Positions 17,800-25,483 of a stretch of 64,000 nucleotides of DNA are shown here, piece after piece. The stretch comes from Hohaiivirga sp031546825 (GTDB lineage: Bacteria > Pseudomonadota > Alphaproteobacteria > Rhizobiales > Beijerinckiaceae). The DNA is taken from the NCBI GenBank assembly GCA_031546825.1, contig JAVBJU010000030.1, forward strand, positions 24,868 through 88,867. The letters run 5' to 3'. Under the pieces are notes generated by a model. It saw only the letters and a list, made by a program, of their open reading frames with translations, did not search any database and was not told the origin of the DNA. Within the stretch, counting starts at the first letter, position 1. Every line of letters starts with the position of its first letter. The translations under genes and the position numbers were made by a program.

Positions 17800-17922
17800 T
17801 ACCCACAACGGCGAAGGTCATAATCGAATACGCCTCGTGGTTGGCCCGTCTCAGCGCGTCCAGATGTAATGATATGACTTCCGGAACCGCTGCACTGCCC
17901 CACTGGTGAATGAGAACAAGAC

Positions 17923-18684
17923 ATGCCTGTAGCCCCCAGCCGCATCGTCGTCATCGGAGCAACCTCTGCCATCGCGGCGGAATGTCTGCGGCTATGGGCC
18001 AGTAACAGCCATACCGAAATCGAACTGATTCTCGTCGGGCGCAATGCGCAAAAGCTGGAACGGCTTGCGGTCGAGTTACGCGGTCAAAACCCACGCGCCA
18101 CAATCTCCTGCCACACCCCGGATTTCCTTGACCCCGGTGCCATCGCGACCTTGGCGGATTACCTATGTAATTCCCGCCCGGTTGATATAGTACTCATCGC
18201 CCATGGCTTTCTGCCTGATCCCTATCAGGGCCCGCACGATCTAGCGACAACCGCGGAAACGCTCGCCATATCCGGTGTGTCGCCATGTCTGTTTGCCGAA
18301 GCCTTCGCCAACCATATGGAACGGCAAAACCACGGGACACTGGCCCTGATCGGCTCAGTGGCTGGCGACCGCCCCCGCAAGTCCAATTACCCCTACGGCG
18401 CGGCGAAAGGCCTGATGGCGCTCTATACTGACGGCCTGTGGCACCGGCTGGCCCGCACAAACGTCAAAGTGGTGCTCATCAAGCCCGGCCCCACCGACAC
18501 CCCGCTTGCCGCCCACCACAAGCGCAGGAACGTGCGCCTCGCCGAGGCCAAACATGTCGCCCGCGACATCGTCTCCGGCATCGTCAGAGGCAAACCGGTG
18601 ATCTACACGCCGGGCTATTGGCGTTTCGTCATGCTGGCCATGCAGATGCTCCCGCGCTGGATTTTTGCGCGGATGGATGTGTGA
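17923..18684 (+). CDS. Short-chain dehydrogenase (DprE2-like SDR)
   Basis: A 253-residue SDR with a shortened Rossmann motif 'VVIGATSAIAAE' at residues 9-20 and the catalytic 'YPYGAAKGLM' near 155. The extended C-terminus ends in a hydrophobic stretch ('YWRFVMLAMQMLPRWIFARM'), as in SDRs of the decaprenylphosphoryl-ribose 2-epimerase type (DprE2-like), which act at the membrane. That assignment is by resemblance only; a DprE1-like flavoprotein partner is not in the window. Separated from the previous SDR by 123 bp. The left boundary repeat of the genomic island begins 4 nt after its stop codon. Confidence 0.8.
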   Translation: MPVAPSRIVVIGATSAIAAECLRLWASNSHTEIELILVGRNAQKLERLAVELRGQNPRATISCHTPDFLDPGAIATLADYLCNSRPVDIVLIAHGFLPDPYQGPHDLATTAETLAISGVSPCLFAEAFANHMERQNHGTLALIGSVAGDRPRKSNYPYGAAKGLMALYTDGLWHRLARTNVKVVLIKPGPTDTPLAAHHKRRNVRLAEAKHVARDIVSGIVRGKPVIYTPGYWRFVMLAMQMLPRWIFARMDV

Positions 18685-18688
18685 TGGA

Positions 18689-18719
18689 AAATAAAAGGAA
18701 AATGGTGCCCATTGCGGGA
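18689..18719 (+). repeat. Distal att-like direct repeat of the tRNA-Thr island
   Basis: These 31 nt match 22108-22138 at 29 of 31 positions. The matched block covers the last 17 nt of the tRNA-Thr gene including the encoded CCA (TGGTGCC.ATTGCGGGA on the plus strand) plus the adjacent A-rich AAATAAAAG. The rest of the tRNA is absent here. Such a partial copy is the classical footprint of site-specific integration into a tRNA 3' end. Confidence 0.82.
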
Positions 18720-18930
18720 GATCAAACCTTCCTGCAAGTCATTGTAGTTAATGGTGATTTTAAATTCCATGCTCTGAAAAGATCACCGTTGGTACCACCA
18801 AAACCGGAGTTGACTCGAGTTTGTGTCCCGTAACAGGCTGAATTTTTTCAATTTTCATATAACAAATTTCTAGCGTCAAATGTGTGGCTGGGTGTGGAAG
18901 ATTCGCAATATCGAGAGAATCTTACAGCGC

Positions 18931-20382
18931 CTAATTCTCGCGTTTTGAACCATCAACATCAGGATTGGGGATTGTCGGAGTACCGGGGGCCAAAGTAGGG
19001 AGGCTTTTTGGCATAGGCGTGGCATTCAACTCTTCAACATTAACCGAGTTATTTTTTATTATTTTTTTGGGATTTTCTGCTGCCCATATGCTGATTGCCA
19101 TCCAGCTTAGTGCCACTGCGACTGCGAGCGCAATAAAAGCAATGATGTGATAGGGCCATTCTGCAGAACGCGCTGGCTTTGTGACCATTTCGTCGTAATC
19201 ATTGGCAGGGACGAAACGATAGAACCGCCGGCGCCATTGATCGCGCAATCTCCTCTGTAATTTGAGATACGCCCAACCGTTCACGGCTACGACAATGAGG
19301 TAGCCTGCGACGACAGCCGCGACGAGGGACAACACCCAAGGCTCTGCCGCACCCGTAGACCGAGCAGCAATTAATGTAATTCCGGTGGCAATCGAGACCG
19401 CAATTGCTCCCGAAAGAGTGCGCGTCCCCTCTGCCGCTTTTGACATATCGTCCGCAATTGCTTTTCGGAGGTCGCCTTGCGCTTTGATTGCTTCACGACT
19501 CATATCCGATAAGCTTAGCTGAAAAGCGAGTCTCGCACCCTCTAGAATATCACATCCAGCTTCACGAAACGCCACTCCAATTGACTCGTTCCGAATGACT
19601 GATCGCGCAAATTCAGCAGCGAACAGCGCATGTCGTTGCTCTGCGGATGGAGCATCTTCGTAAACCCAAGCAACGGCAGTTCGCAGATTCTGATAGCCGA
19701 CGAGCGTAAGCTCCTGCAATAAGCTATCATCTGGGATTGCAATGCTCAGGCGGGGCGGACCATTGAATACCACGGTCCTAGAACCGGCAATTTCCGAAGC
19801 CAGGCTGCGTACAAGTGCTGGAGCGCTCGCTACAGCAAATGTTTGGAATACTGAATCCTCCCAGAGCTTTTCCGTTACGGTACTGCGCACCAGCCACTTA
19901 CGGATGTCTATTGGCGCAAGGCGCGCCTCATTCGTTTCTCGAACAATATCAAGCGGGCTTTTAGTAGGCGCGGCAGCTGCAAAAATATCTCCACCATTCC
20001 ATGGATTAAAGGAGATAGCTCCTGTAGCAAAGGAAACTTGAGCGCTGGCGATCTGCCAAAAGCCGTCAACCTTCTCTTGAAGAGCTTGACTTAAGCCGAC
20101 CATAGTCAACAAGCGCCGATCAGCCCCCTGAACAGGCTTCTGTATCGTCGTAACGAAAGGGCCAAAATCCTCGTCAATATAGTCGGCAAGAACGGGTTCT
20201 CCCGCTTGGTCCTGCACATCACATTGCCACCCTAACTGACTAGTCGCCGTTAGAAGCATCTGGGTCGATACAGCGTCCAGCCTACTGACAGTAACCGCAG
20301 AAGCCGTTTCTACTAAACCTATGCGGCCTGTCGCGGTCCAAACGTCAAGTAACGCGCTTAGCTCGATCGGAGTTGACGTCAT
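18931..20382 (-). CDS. Unknown protein with large soluble domain and three C-terminal membrane helices
   Basis: I do not recognise this family. The 483-residue product has a soluble region of about 320 residues, then a helical, charged stretch (about 280-320, rich in Ala, Glu, Lys and Arg), membrane helices at about 323-341, 348-372 and 411-434, and a polar Pro/Thr-rich tail. There is a basic loop 'LQRRLRDQWRRRFYR' between helices two and three, so that loop should be cytoplasmic. No signal peptide, Walker motif or nuclease motif is visible. The ATG at 20382 is preferred (ACGGAAAGC upstream) over the one at 20406. It overlaps the 3' end of the YejK-like gene by 38 nt, so the two are translationally coupled and probably act together. 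A membrane effector or anchor controlled by the DNA-associated partner is an inference. Confidence 0.8.
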   Translation of the reverse strand: MTSTPIELSALLDVWTATGRIGLVETASAVTVSRLDAVSTQMLLTATSQLGWQCDVQDQAGEPVLADYIDEDFGPFVTTIQKPVQGADRRLLTMVGLSQALQEKVDGFWQIASAQVSFATGAISFNPWNGGDIFAAAAPTKSPLDIVRETNEARLAPIDIRKWLVRSTVTEKLWEDSVFQTFAVASAPALVRSLASEIAGSRTVVFNGPPRLSIAIPDDSLLQELTLVGYQNLRTAVAWVYEDAPSAEQRHALFAAEFARSVIRNESIGVAFREAGCDILEGARLAFQLSLSDMSREAIKAQGDLRKAIADDMSKAAEGTRTLSGAIAVSIATGITLIAARSTGAAEPWVLSLVAAVVAGYLIVVAVNGWAYLKLQRRLRDQWRRRFYRFVPANDYDEMVTKPARSAEWPYHIIAFIALAVAVALSWMAISIWAAENPKKIIKNNSVNVEELNATPMPKSLPTLAPGTPTIPNPDVDGSKREN

Positions 20383-21400
20383 CCATGTAGCTTTCCGTGG
20401 TAACAACGAACCGGGTCCGCCCGTCTGGAAGTATCTCTTCCACTACGGCTTGTCCCTCAAGAGCTGTATTGTATTCAAGTTTCACACCCTCTTGCGTTGT
20501 GACCGTCCGTTTCACAGTGCGTGGCAATACCGAGGGTGCCGGTGCGAAGGCTAGTCCTGTTAGCTTTTTCTTTCTAATCAACCGATCTACCGAATTATCG
20601 AACCTAGCCTTAACCTCGGCATCAGGGGGTTGGCCAGCCCCAACCCAGACAGCATGCCTTATGACCTCTTCGTTTAGCTCTTGAGCTTGGCGCAAGACGC
20701 CGTTTGCGCGAGAAACGCAAGTTGCCATTCCGCCCTTCGGAAGAAATTCTCTATTGTCTCCTAGGGCCGAACGAACAACATCCTTAACATCAGCGGTTAA
20801 TTCTTCATCGCTTCGATCACGCGTGACCTGTAGGTAATCCCGGAAGAAGTCCGTGAGCGCGGGTGCCGGGCGACCCATTCTATCACGGGTTGATAGTGCC
20901 GGTTCAGCAATTCCAGAACGTGTCCGAATAAGAGCAGACTTTTGAATAGCAGATTTATTACCAACAAATGCCTCGACAATCCGTCGTAGACCTGTTGTCC
21001 CCTCTCTATGAACGATCTCTAGTGCTTGGCTATAATCGTACTTCACGAGCGCGTAGATATTTACGTTATTTTCTGAAACACAAAGCTCAAACACGAAAAA
21101 CGCACCGTCCCTTGAACTACCCCCGTGGAGTCTACAGAAATCAGCAGCCAAAGCTTGCGCGCCTTTTTGGAAGCTCACTTTTCTCGTGGAGATAGATTCG
21201 ATTGTTGTCCGAGTTGTAGAAATTTCTAAAAAACGATAAACGCTGTCCGACCCGATATCTCGGAGTATCTGCAAGAGAAAGTCGTCATGCTCTACAGATA
21301 ATTCGGGTTGAGCTTCGAACTCGTCGTCTCCCCCGACGATATGCAAGCTCATTCGCGCCAAACGCAGGGACGCAGATTCCGCGTCGGTCAGAAAGCTCAT
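20345..21400 (-). CDS. YejK/NA37-like nucleoid-associated protein
   Basis: A 351-residue protein that resembles the nucleoid-associated YejK (NdpA, NA37) family. Comparison with E. coli YejK from memory shows the same landmarks in order: 'DGAFFVFELCVSENNVNIYA' near residues 98-117 against a 'GGFVLF...' strand pair, 'GRPAPALTDFFRDYL' near 176-190 against 'GRKVADFFMDFL', and a C-terminal 'EGVKLEYNTALEG' near 304-316 against 'GGLTINFDAMLLG'. The start at 21400 has an excellent AGGAGGGGGAACT site. It is the first gene of the island operon. It may bind DNA or a nucleoid partner; residues 285-300 contain a basic stretch. YejK is normally a stand-alone chromosomal protein, so its pairing here with a membrane protein is unusual. 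Confidence 0.7.
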   Translation of the reverse strand: MSFLTDAESASLRLARMSLHIVGGDDEFEAQPELSVEHDDFLLQILRDIGSDSVYRFLEISTTRTTIESISTRKVSFQKGAQALAADFCRLHGGSSRDGAFFVFELCVSENNVNIYALVKYDYSQALEIVHREGTTGLRRIVEAFVGNKSAIQKSALIRTRSGIAEPALSTRDRMGRPAPALTDFFRDYLQVTRDRSDEELTADVKDVVRSALGDNREFLPKGGMATCVSRANGVLRQAQELNEEVIRHAVWVGAGQPPDAEVKARFDNSVDRLIRKKKLTGLAFAPAPSVLPRTVKRTVTTQEGVKLEYNTALEGQAVVEEILPDGRTRFVVTTESYMDDVNSDRAKRVT

Positions 21401-21888
21401 AGTTCCCCCTCCTACACTGTTCTACTTCGAGCGAAAACTCTCGCCGATTTGCAACTTGGTAGTCAATGTGTTGCGGCAAAACCAAAGTTGACAATTGGTG
21501 ATAGATTCCACTTTCAACATAATATCGCCTGATTAAAATTTTCTGCCCCCGCTAACTGATTTTTATATGAAAAGGAGAGACGACGATGGCGAAGAGGTCG
21601 CGAGCAATACTCCCGATTAAAAGGGCAAGATAAAGCGCCTTCCAAGTCGCAGCTCGGGTTCCTCGCTAATGGATTGCCTGCACATTATTTTTCGTGCCGA
21701 AAGAACTGATTTTGTGCGCTGCGAACATGTGGTTCATTCTGATTTTGATTACGATTAAATGACTTAAGGGGAGCTGCGCGCCGCAGCATTCTTTCGTTCT
21801 CTATAGTCCCACTGCGCGGAATGCACGTTTCTGGACGCAGTCCTGCCTCCCGCTTCGGCCGGAATGCCATAACCCGCATGCAGAAAAG

Positions 21889-22023
21889 ATGGCGAATAAC
21901 ATCAACAGTGCAGGGACGCTGCAAGACACATATCTCCCCGCCGATCCGACTGCCGTGGCGCTGGCCGACGAAGCCCGCCGCCTTGGTCGGAGACGACTTC
22001 GCAAATATCTGAAAACGGGGTGA
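21889..22023 (+). CDS. Possible small protein, unknown
   Basis: A 44-codon reading frame next to the tRNA end of the island. The product is polar and ends in a strongly basic helix-like stretch ('LADEARRLGRRRLRKYLKTG'). Third positions are GC-rich, like the core genome and unlike the rest of the island. The upstream AGAAAAG is only a weak ribosome binding site. It may be a real small gene, the tail of a truncated gene or chance. Confidence 0.25.
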   Translation: MANNINSAGTLQDTYLPADPTAVALADEARRLGRRRLRKYLKTG

Positions 22024-22033
22024 ATTGGCAACA

Positions 22034-22066
22034 AAAGTTGAAACTTCGCCCAAAAGTTTCAACTTT
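22034..22066 (-). terminator. Perfect 13-bp inverted repeat downstream of tRNA-Thr
   Basis: AAAGTTGAAACTT pairs perfectly with AAGTTTCAACTTT across a 7-nt loop. On the minus strand it lies about 55 nt after the tRNA 3' end and runs into TGTTG, so it could terminate the tRNA transcript. Its position inside the island end also makes an arm-type or excision-related site possible. Confidence 0.5.
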
Positions 22067-22107
22067 CAGACATGAGGCAGCGAATAACACCGACGCAGGC
22101 GATTGAT

Positions 22108-22138
22108 AAATAAAAGAAAAATGGTGCCGATTGCGGGA
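22108..22138 (-). repeat. tRNA-proximal att-like direct repeat
   Basis: The intact-tRNA copy of the 31-nt direct repeat. Its tRNA part (22122-22138) contains the CCA end, discriminator, the 3' acceptor strand and the start of the T-stem. It differs from the distal copy at two positions only. Confidence 0.82.
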
Positions 22139-22197
22139 CTCGAACTCGCGACCTACCGCTTACAAGGCGGTTGCTCTACCAACTGAGCTAAATCGGC
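22122..22197 (-). tRNA. tRNA-Thr (anticodon UGT)
   Basis: A 76-nt cloverleaf read on the minus strand. The acceptor GCCGATT pairs with AATCGGC, the D-stem is GCTC/GAGC, the anticodon stem is ACCGC/GCGGT with loop CTTGTAA (anticodon TGT, reading ACA), and CCA is encoded. The T-stem GCGAG/CCCGC has one A-C mismatch (positions 52 and 62). It serves as the integration site of the adjacent island. Confidence 0.95.
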
Positions 22198-22276
22198 ATC
22201 TTGTGAATAGGCCGGATGTGAGGGATTGAGCGCGGGAAGTCAAGAGCGTAGTGCGCAATTCCCACCGTGCGCTGCC

Positions 22277-23326
22277 CTATACTTCCGGCAACATGAACAC
22301 GCCGTGGGGGTGGAAGGTGAGAAATGCTTCCTTGCCTGCCAGCGGCTCCACATCTGAAGAGTTAAGCTCCGCAAGCAGTGTGTGGTAATGCCACGAGACC
22401 GTCACCTCGTAGCTTGGCCCCATATAATTGACCTTCTCAATGTGGCAGGCGCGGGTTGGATCGCCGCTGGGCGATAAGCCAATGGCTTCAGGCCGTACGC
22501 CAACCATGCAAGGCCCGGAAACCCTGCCCTGCTGCTCACCGTGCCAAGGTAACGCATAGCCACAGATATCGAGGCCTTGCGCGGTCATGGCGGCGGGGAG
22601 CACGTTGGCGTCCCCCATGAAGGTCGCCATGAAACGCGAGGTGGGATGCCGATAAAGCTGCTTCGGCGGATCAGCCTGCATGATCTTGCCCTTGTTCATG
22701 ACGAGAACCATGTCAGACACGGCGAAAGCCTCAGATTGATCATGGGTCACGTAGAGCGAGGTGATGTTGAAGCGCGTCTGCAATTCACGGATTTTTTCGC
22801 GCATGTTGCGGCGCAGATTGGCATCGAGGTTCGAGAGCGGCTCATCGAACAGCAACACCTTGGGCTGCAGCACAAGCGCGCGCGCCAGCGCCACACGTTG
22901 TTGCTGGCCGCCGGAAATCTGGTCAACATAGCGGCCGGCATAACCTTCGAGATCAACGAGAGTCATTGCCTCTTCAACGCGGCGGGCGATTTCCGCCTTG
23001 GGCGTGCCCATCATGCGCAAGCCGTAAGCGACGTTGTCGCCCAATGTCATATGCGGAAACAGCGCGTATGACTGAAACACCATGCAGATGTCGCGCCGCT
23101 GCACGGAGAGGTCCGTCACATCCTCGCCATCAATGAAAATCTGGCCGGAAGTCGCGCGCTCAAGCCCAGCCACAAGCCGCAGAATGGTGGTTTTTCCGCA
23201 CCCCGAAGGGCCAAGCAGCGTCAGCATATGGCCCTTGGGAATATCGAAATTGAAATTATCGATGACCTTGTTGGAGCCAAAGCTTTTGACAACATTGCGA
23301 AGGGAGACGAAGCCGGTCTCTGACAT
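22277..23326 (-). CDS. ABC transporter ATP-binding protein (FbpC/AfuC/PotA type)
   Basis: The ATPase of an importer, 349 residues. Walker A is 'GPSGCGKTTILRL' near residue 38, the Q-loop 'MVFQSYALFPHMT' follows near 80, the signature is 'ISGGQQQRVALARAL' near 135 and Walker B 'KVLLFDEPLSNLD' near 155. The C-terminal 100 residues form the regulatory beta-barrel (TOBE-type) domain seen in iron(III)/polyamine/sugar transporters. The ATG at 23326 is used; a TTG at 23338 is also in frame. It ends the operon, directly after the permease gene. The system resembles iron(III) transporters, but the adjacent hexuronate genes point to a sugar-type substrate. Confidence 0.92.
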   Translation of the reverse strand: MSETGFVSLRNVVKSFGSNKVIDNFNFDIPKGHMLTLLGPSGCGKTTILRLVAGLERATSGQIFIDGEDVTDLSVQRRDICMVFQSYALFPHMTLGDNVAYGLRMMGTPKAEIARRVEEAMTLVDLEGYAGRYVDQISGGQQQRVALARALVLQPKVLLFDEPLSNLDANLRRNMREKIRELQTRFNITSLYVTHDQSEAFAVSDMVLVMNKGKIMQADPPKQLYRHPTSRFMATFMGDANVLPAAMTAQGLDICGYALPWHGEQQGRVSGPCMVGVRPEAIGLSPSGDPTRACHIEKVNYMGPSYEVTVSWHYHTLLAELNSSDVEPLAGKEAFLTFHPHGVFMLPEV

Positions 23327-23340
23327 GGCGGGGTCCAATC

Positions 23341-25425
23341 TTAAATGGTCTTATTGGCTTTGGAACGGGAGGTACGCGCCTCACCGATCAGCCAGTCAAA
23401 CAAGAGAATAATCACCATCATCACAACAATGAGCAGCGTGCCATAAGCGTTGGCTGTGCCGTATTCGCCGTCTTCAACCCGGTTGAGCATATAGGCGGTC
23501 GAAACACGGGTTTCTGCCGTCACGAGGAAGATGATGGCGCTAACGGTGGTCATGGCGTGTACGAACGAGAAAACCAAAGCCGACAGGATAGCAGGCCTGA
23601 GCAGTGGCAAAATAACGTAAATCACCGTGCGGAAGGAGCCAGCCCGAAGGGAGAGCGAGGCTTCGTCCAGCGATTTATCGAGCTGGCCGAGGCTGGTGAG
23701 GCCAGCGCGAATACCAATGGGCACGTTGCGCATCACCATGGAGATCACCACGATGGCCGCTGTTCCCGTCAGGAAAATCGGCGGCATGTTGAACGCCAGA
23801 AGATATGAGACGCCAGCCACTGTGCCGGGCACGGCAAAGCACAGCATGGTGGCGAACTCCAGCGTGCGTTTGCCGTGGAAATTCTGGCGCGCGATGATAT
23901 AGGCGATCAGCAGCCCGAAGCCCGCCGTCAGCGGCGCAGCAACCGCCGCGTAACTCAAGGTGGTGATCAGCGAGGGCCAGGCACCGCTGCGCCAACCTTC
24001 GCCGAACAGGCGCGCATAATTTGCAAGCGTGACGGTGTAATCGACGCCCCAGTTCACGGTGAAGCTGCCATACATAATGCTGCCATACAGAACGAGATTG
24101 AAACCCGTCCACAGCACAAGAATGACGGTGATTACCACTGCGAGCCCTTTGGGCAGCCCTTGGGCATCGCCCCGGGAGGATTTACCTGAAATCGTCACAT
24201 AGGAGCGATCACCGATCCACAGATACTGGACGCAGAAGATCGCCAACGAAAACAGCAGCAGAACCACGCCAAGCGTGGAGGCTGCGGCGTAATTCAGTTG
24301 TGAACCTGCGATATAAAAATAGATTTGCGTCGCCAGCACGTCGAAGCTTCCGCCAAGAACCAGAGGGTTCGAGAAATCGGCAAGCGATTGCACGAAGACG
24401 ATCAGGAAAGAATTGGCAAGCGCCGGGCGCAGAAGCGGCAGGAAAACATACCAGAACGTCTGCCAGCGACCGGCCCGGAGTGTGTAGGAGGCTTCTTCCA
24501 CGGCGGGGGAAAGCGACTTGATGGACCCATCCAAAATCATGAAGGACATGGGTGCGAAAGCCAGAACCTCCGCAATCCAGATTCCATTGAACCCATAAAG
24601 CCAGTTGGTTTGGGTGAACCCGAACGTGTTCACCATCCAGGTCGTCACGTAGCCAGAGCGCCCGAGCATCAGGGTTGCGCCGAGCCCGACCACGAAAGGT
24701 GGTGTTACCATCGGCAGAATCGAGAAGAAGCGTCCAATAAACGCCGTGCGCACACCGATGCGAGAGGTATAAATGGCGCAGATCAGGCCGAAGAATGTCG
24801 CGGTCAGCCCCACGGCCGTCGCCAACAGCATGGAATTGAAGATTACCCGCTGGATATAGCTGCGCTTGAGAATATCGAGAAACTGCCACGGCATGAACTG
24901 GCCGTTGCCATCGACAAGCATGGGCTTAAAAATGGCAATGGTTGGGAAAACCATGAACAGAATAATCAGCAGCACGATCGTGAGGATCGACCCGATCACG
25001 AACTTGTCCCCGCCCATCCAGTCGAGGCGGGAAAGCGCGTGGGTCACAACCATACCGAGCGACAGGTAAAGCACGATGGTGGAATACCCCATACCCGTGC
25101 CGTTCAACCAGGCAGAAGCAAGCGCGCAGATACCGATGACAGCGGCAAAGGCCGCGTCAAAGCGATGGCGGCCCACATCCTGACGCAACGGAACCCCGAG
25201 CGGCCTGAACAACAGCAATAGCGGCGCAGTGAACCAGCCCCAGGCAATGCCATAGCTCGTCCAGCCGTAAGCCTCCCAGATTTCATCATGGGTTGCTTCG
25301 AGAATGCCGTAATCAATGCGATATGTCGGCAACACGAGAAATGCGACCGCTGCCAGCAGAACCCAAAAGAAAATGGGGTCTATCTTGCGGCGCATGGAAG
25401 CCTGCCGCTCCAAAGCCAATTCCAC
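23341..25425 (-). CDS. ABC transporter permease, fused two-domain (AfuB/FbpB type)
   Basis: A 694-residue inner-membrane permease with two fused halves, as in FbpB/AfuB. Each half carries the ATPase-contact EAA motif: 'EEASYTLRAGRWQTFWYVFL' near residue 320 and 'DEASLSLRAGSFRTVIYVIL' near 600. At least twelve hydrophobic segments are visible. The extra N-terminal helices before residue 160 are also seen in AfuB-like proteins. It lies between the binding protein and the ATPase in a single minus-strand operon. AfuABC of Actinobacillus was first described as an iron transporter and later as a hexose-phosphate importer, so the substrate must be left open. Confidence 0.92.
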   Translation of the reverse strand: MELALERQASMRRKIDPIFFWVLLAAVAFLVLPTYRIDYGILEATHDEIWEAYGWTSYGIAWGWFTAPLLLLFRPLGVPLRQDVGRHRFDAAFAAVIGICALASAWLNGTGMGYSTIVLYLSLGMVVTHALSRLDWMGGDKFVIGSILTIVLLIILFMVFPTIAIFKPMLVDGNGQFMPWQFLDILKRSYIQRVIFNSMLLATAVGLTATFFGLICAIYTSRIGVRTAFIGRFFSILPMVTPPFVVGLGATLMLGRSGYVTTWMVNTFGFTQTNWLYGFNGIWIAEVLAFAPMSFMILDGSIKSLSPAVEEASYTLRAGRWQTFWYVFLPLLRPALANSFLIVFVQSLADFSNPLVLGGSFDVLATQIYFYIAGSQLNYAAASTLGVVLLLFSLAIFCVQYLWIGDRSYVTISGKSSRGDAQGLPKGLAVVITVILVLWTGFNLVLYGSIMYGSFTVNWGVDYTVTLANYARLFGEGWRSGAWPSLITTLSYAAVAAPLTAGFGLLIAYIIARQNFHGKRTLEFATMLCFAVPGTVAGVSYLLAFNMPPIFLTGTAAIVVISMVMRNVPIGIRAGLTSLGQLDKSLDEASLSLRAGSFRTVIYVILPLLRPAILSALVFSFVHAMTTVSAIIFLVTAETRVSTAYMLNRVEDGEYGTANAYGTLLIVVMMVIILLFDWLIGEARTSRSKANKTI

Positions 25426-25447
25426 CTGATACCCTCCCCGATGGAGC

Positions 25448-25471
25448 GGCCTCCCTCCCCCGAGGGAGGCC
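25448..25471 (-). terminator. Attenuator-type hairpin between binding protein and permease genes
   Basis: A perfect 10-bp stem GGCCTCCCTC / GAGGGAGGCC with a 4-nt loop, 13 nt after the binding-protein stop. There is no T-run. Hairpins at this place commonly raise the amount of binding protein relative to membrane components. Confidence 0.65.
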
Positions 25472-25483
25472 GATTGTGATGGA

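Larger units (their letters stand above)
21401..22121. other. Long non-coding or poorly coding stretch of the island
   Basis: About 720 bp between the YejK-like gene and tRNA-Thr. The 21401-21540 part is A/T-rich and must hold the island operon promoter; a TTGACT on the minus strand is a weak -35 candidate. A 15-codon reading frame with a good AAAAGGAGAGACGACG site starts at 21586 and ends at 21633, possibly a truncated gene. A GCTGCG-CGC-CGCAGC hairpin lies at 21773-21787. A GC-rich part (21820-22023) holds a 44-codon frame. A perfect 13-bp inverted repeat lies at 22034-22066. No integrase remnant could be recognised in any frame. Confidence 0.55.
18689..22138. mobile_element. Small genomic island integrated at tRNA-Thr(UGT)
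   Basis: About 3.4 kb bounded by the 31-nt direct repeats. The interior is clearly less GC-rich than both flanks. It carries a two-gene minus-strand operon (YejK-like protein and a three-helix membrane protein), one or two very short reading frames and a 721-bp gap with hairpins. No integrase, transposase or plasmid gene is visible, so it is either a remnant or depends on an integrase supplied elsewhere. The core genes on both sides (an SDR and a tRNA) are intact. The call rests on the repeats, the tRNA location and composition; function of the cargo is not established. Confidence 0.75.

Noticed and set aside
18703..18780. A second tRNA gene at the left island boundary
   Set aside because: Only the 3' 17 nt resemble tRNA-Thr; no D-arm or anticodon arm can be formed, so it is an att-type partial copy.
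23875..25221. Long opposite-strand open frames within the permease gene
   Set aside because: They are shadows of a GC-rich coding sequence: charged, low-complexity translations without family features.
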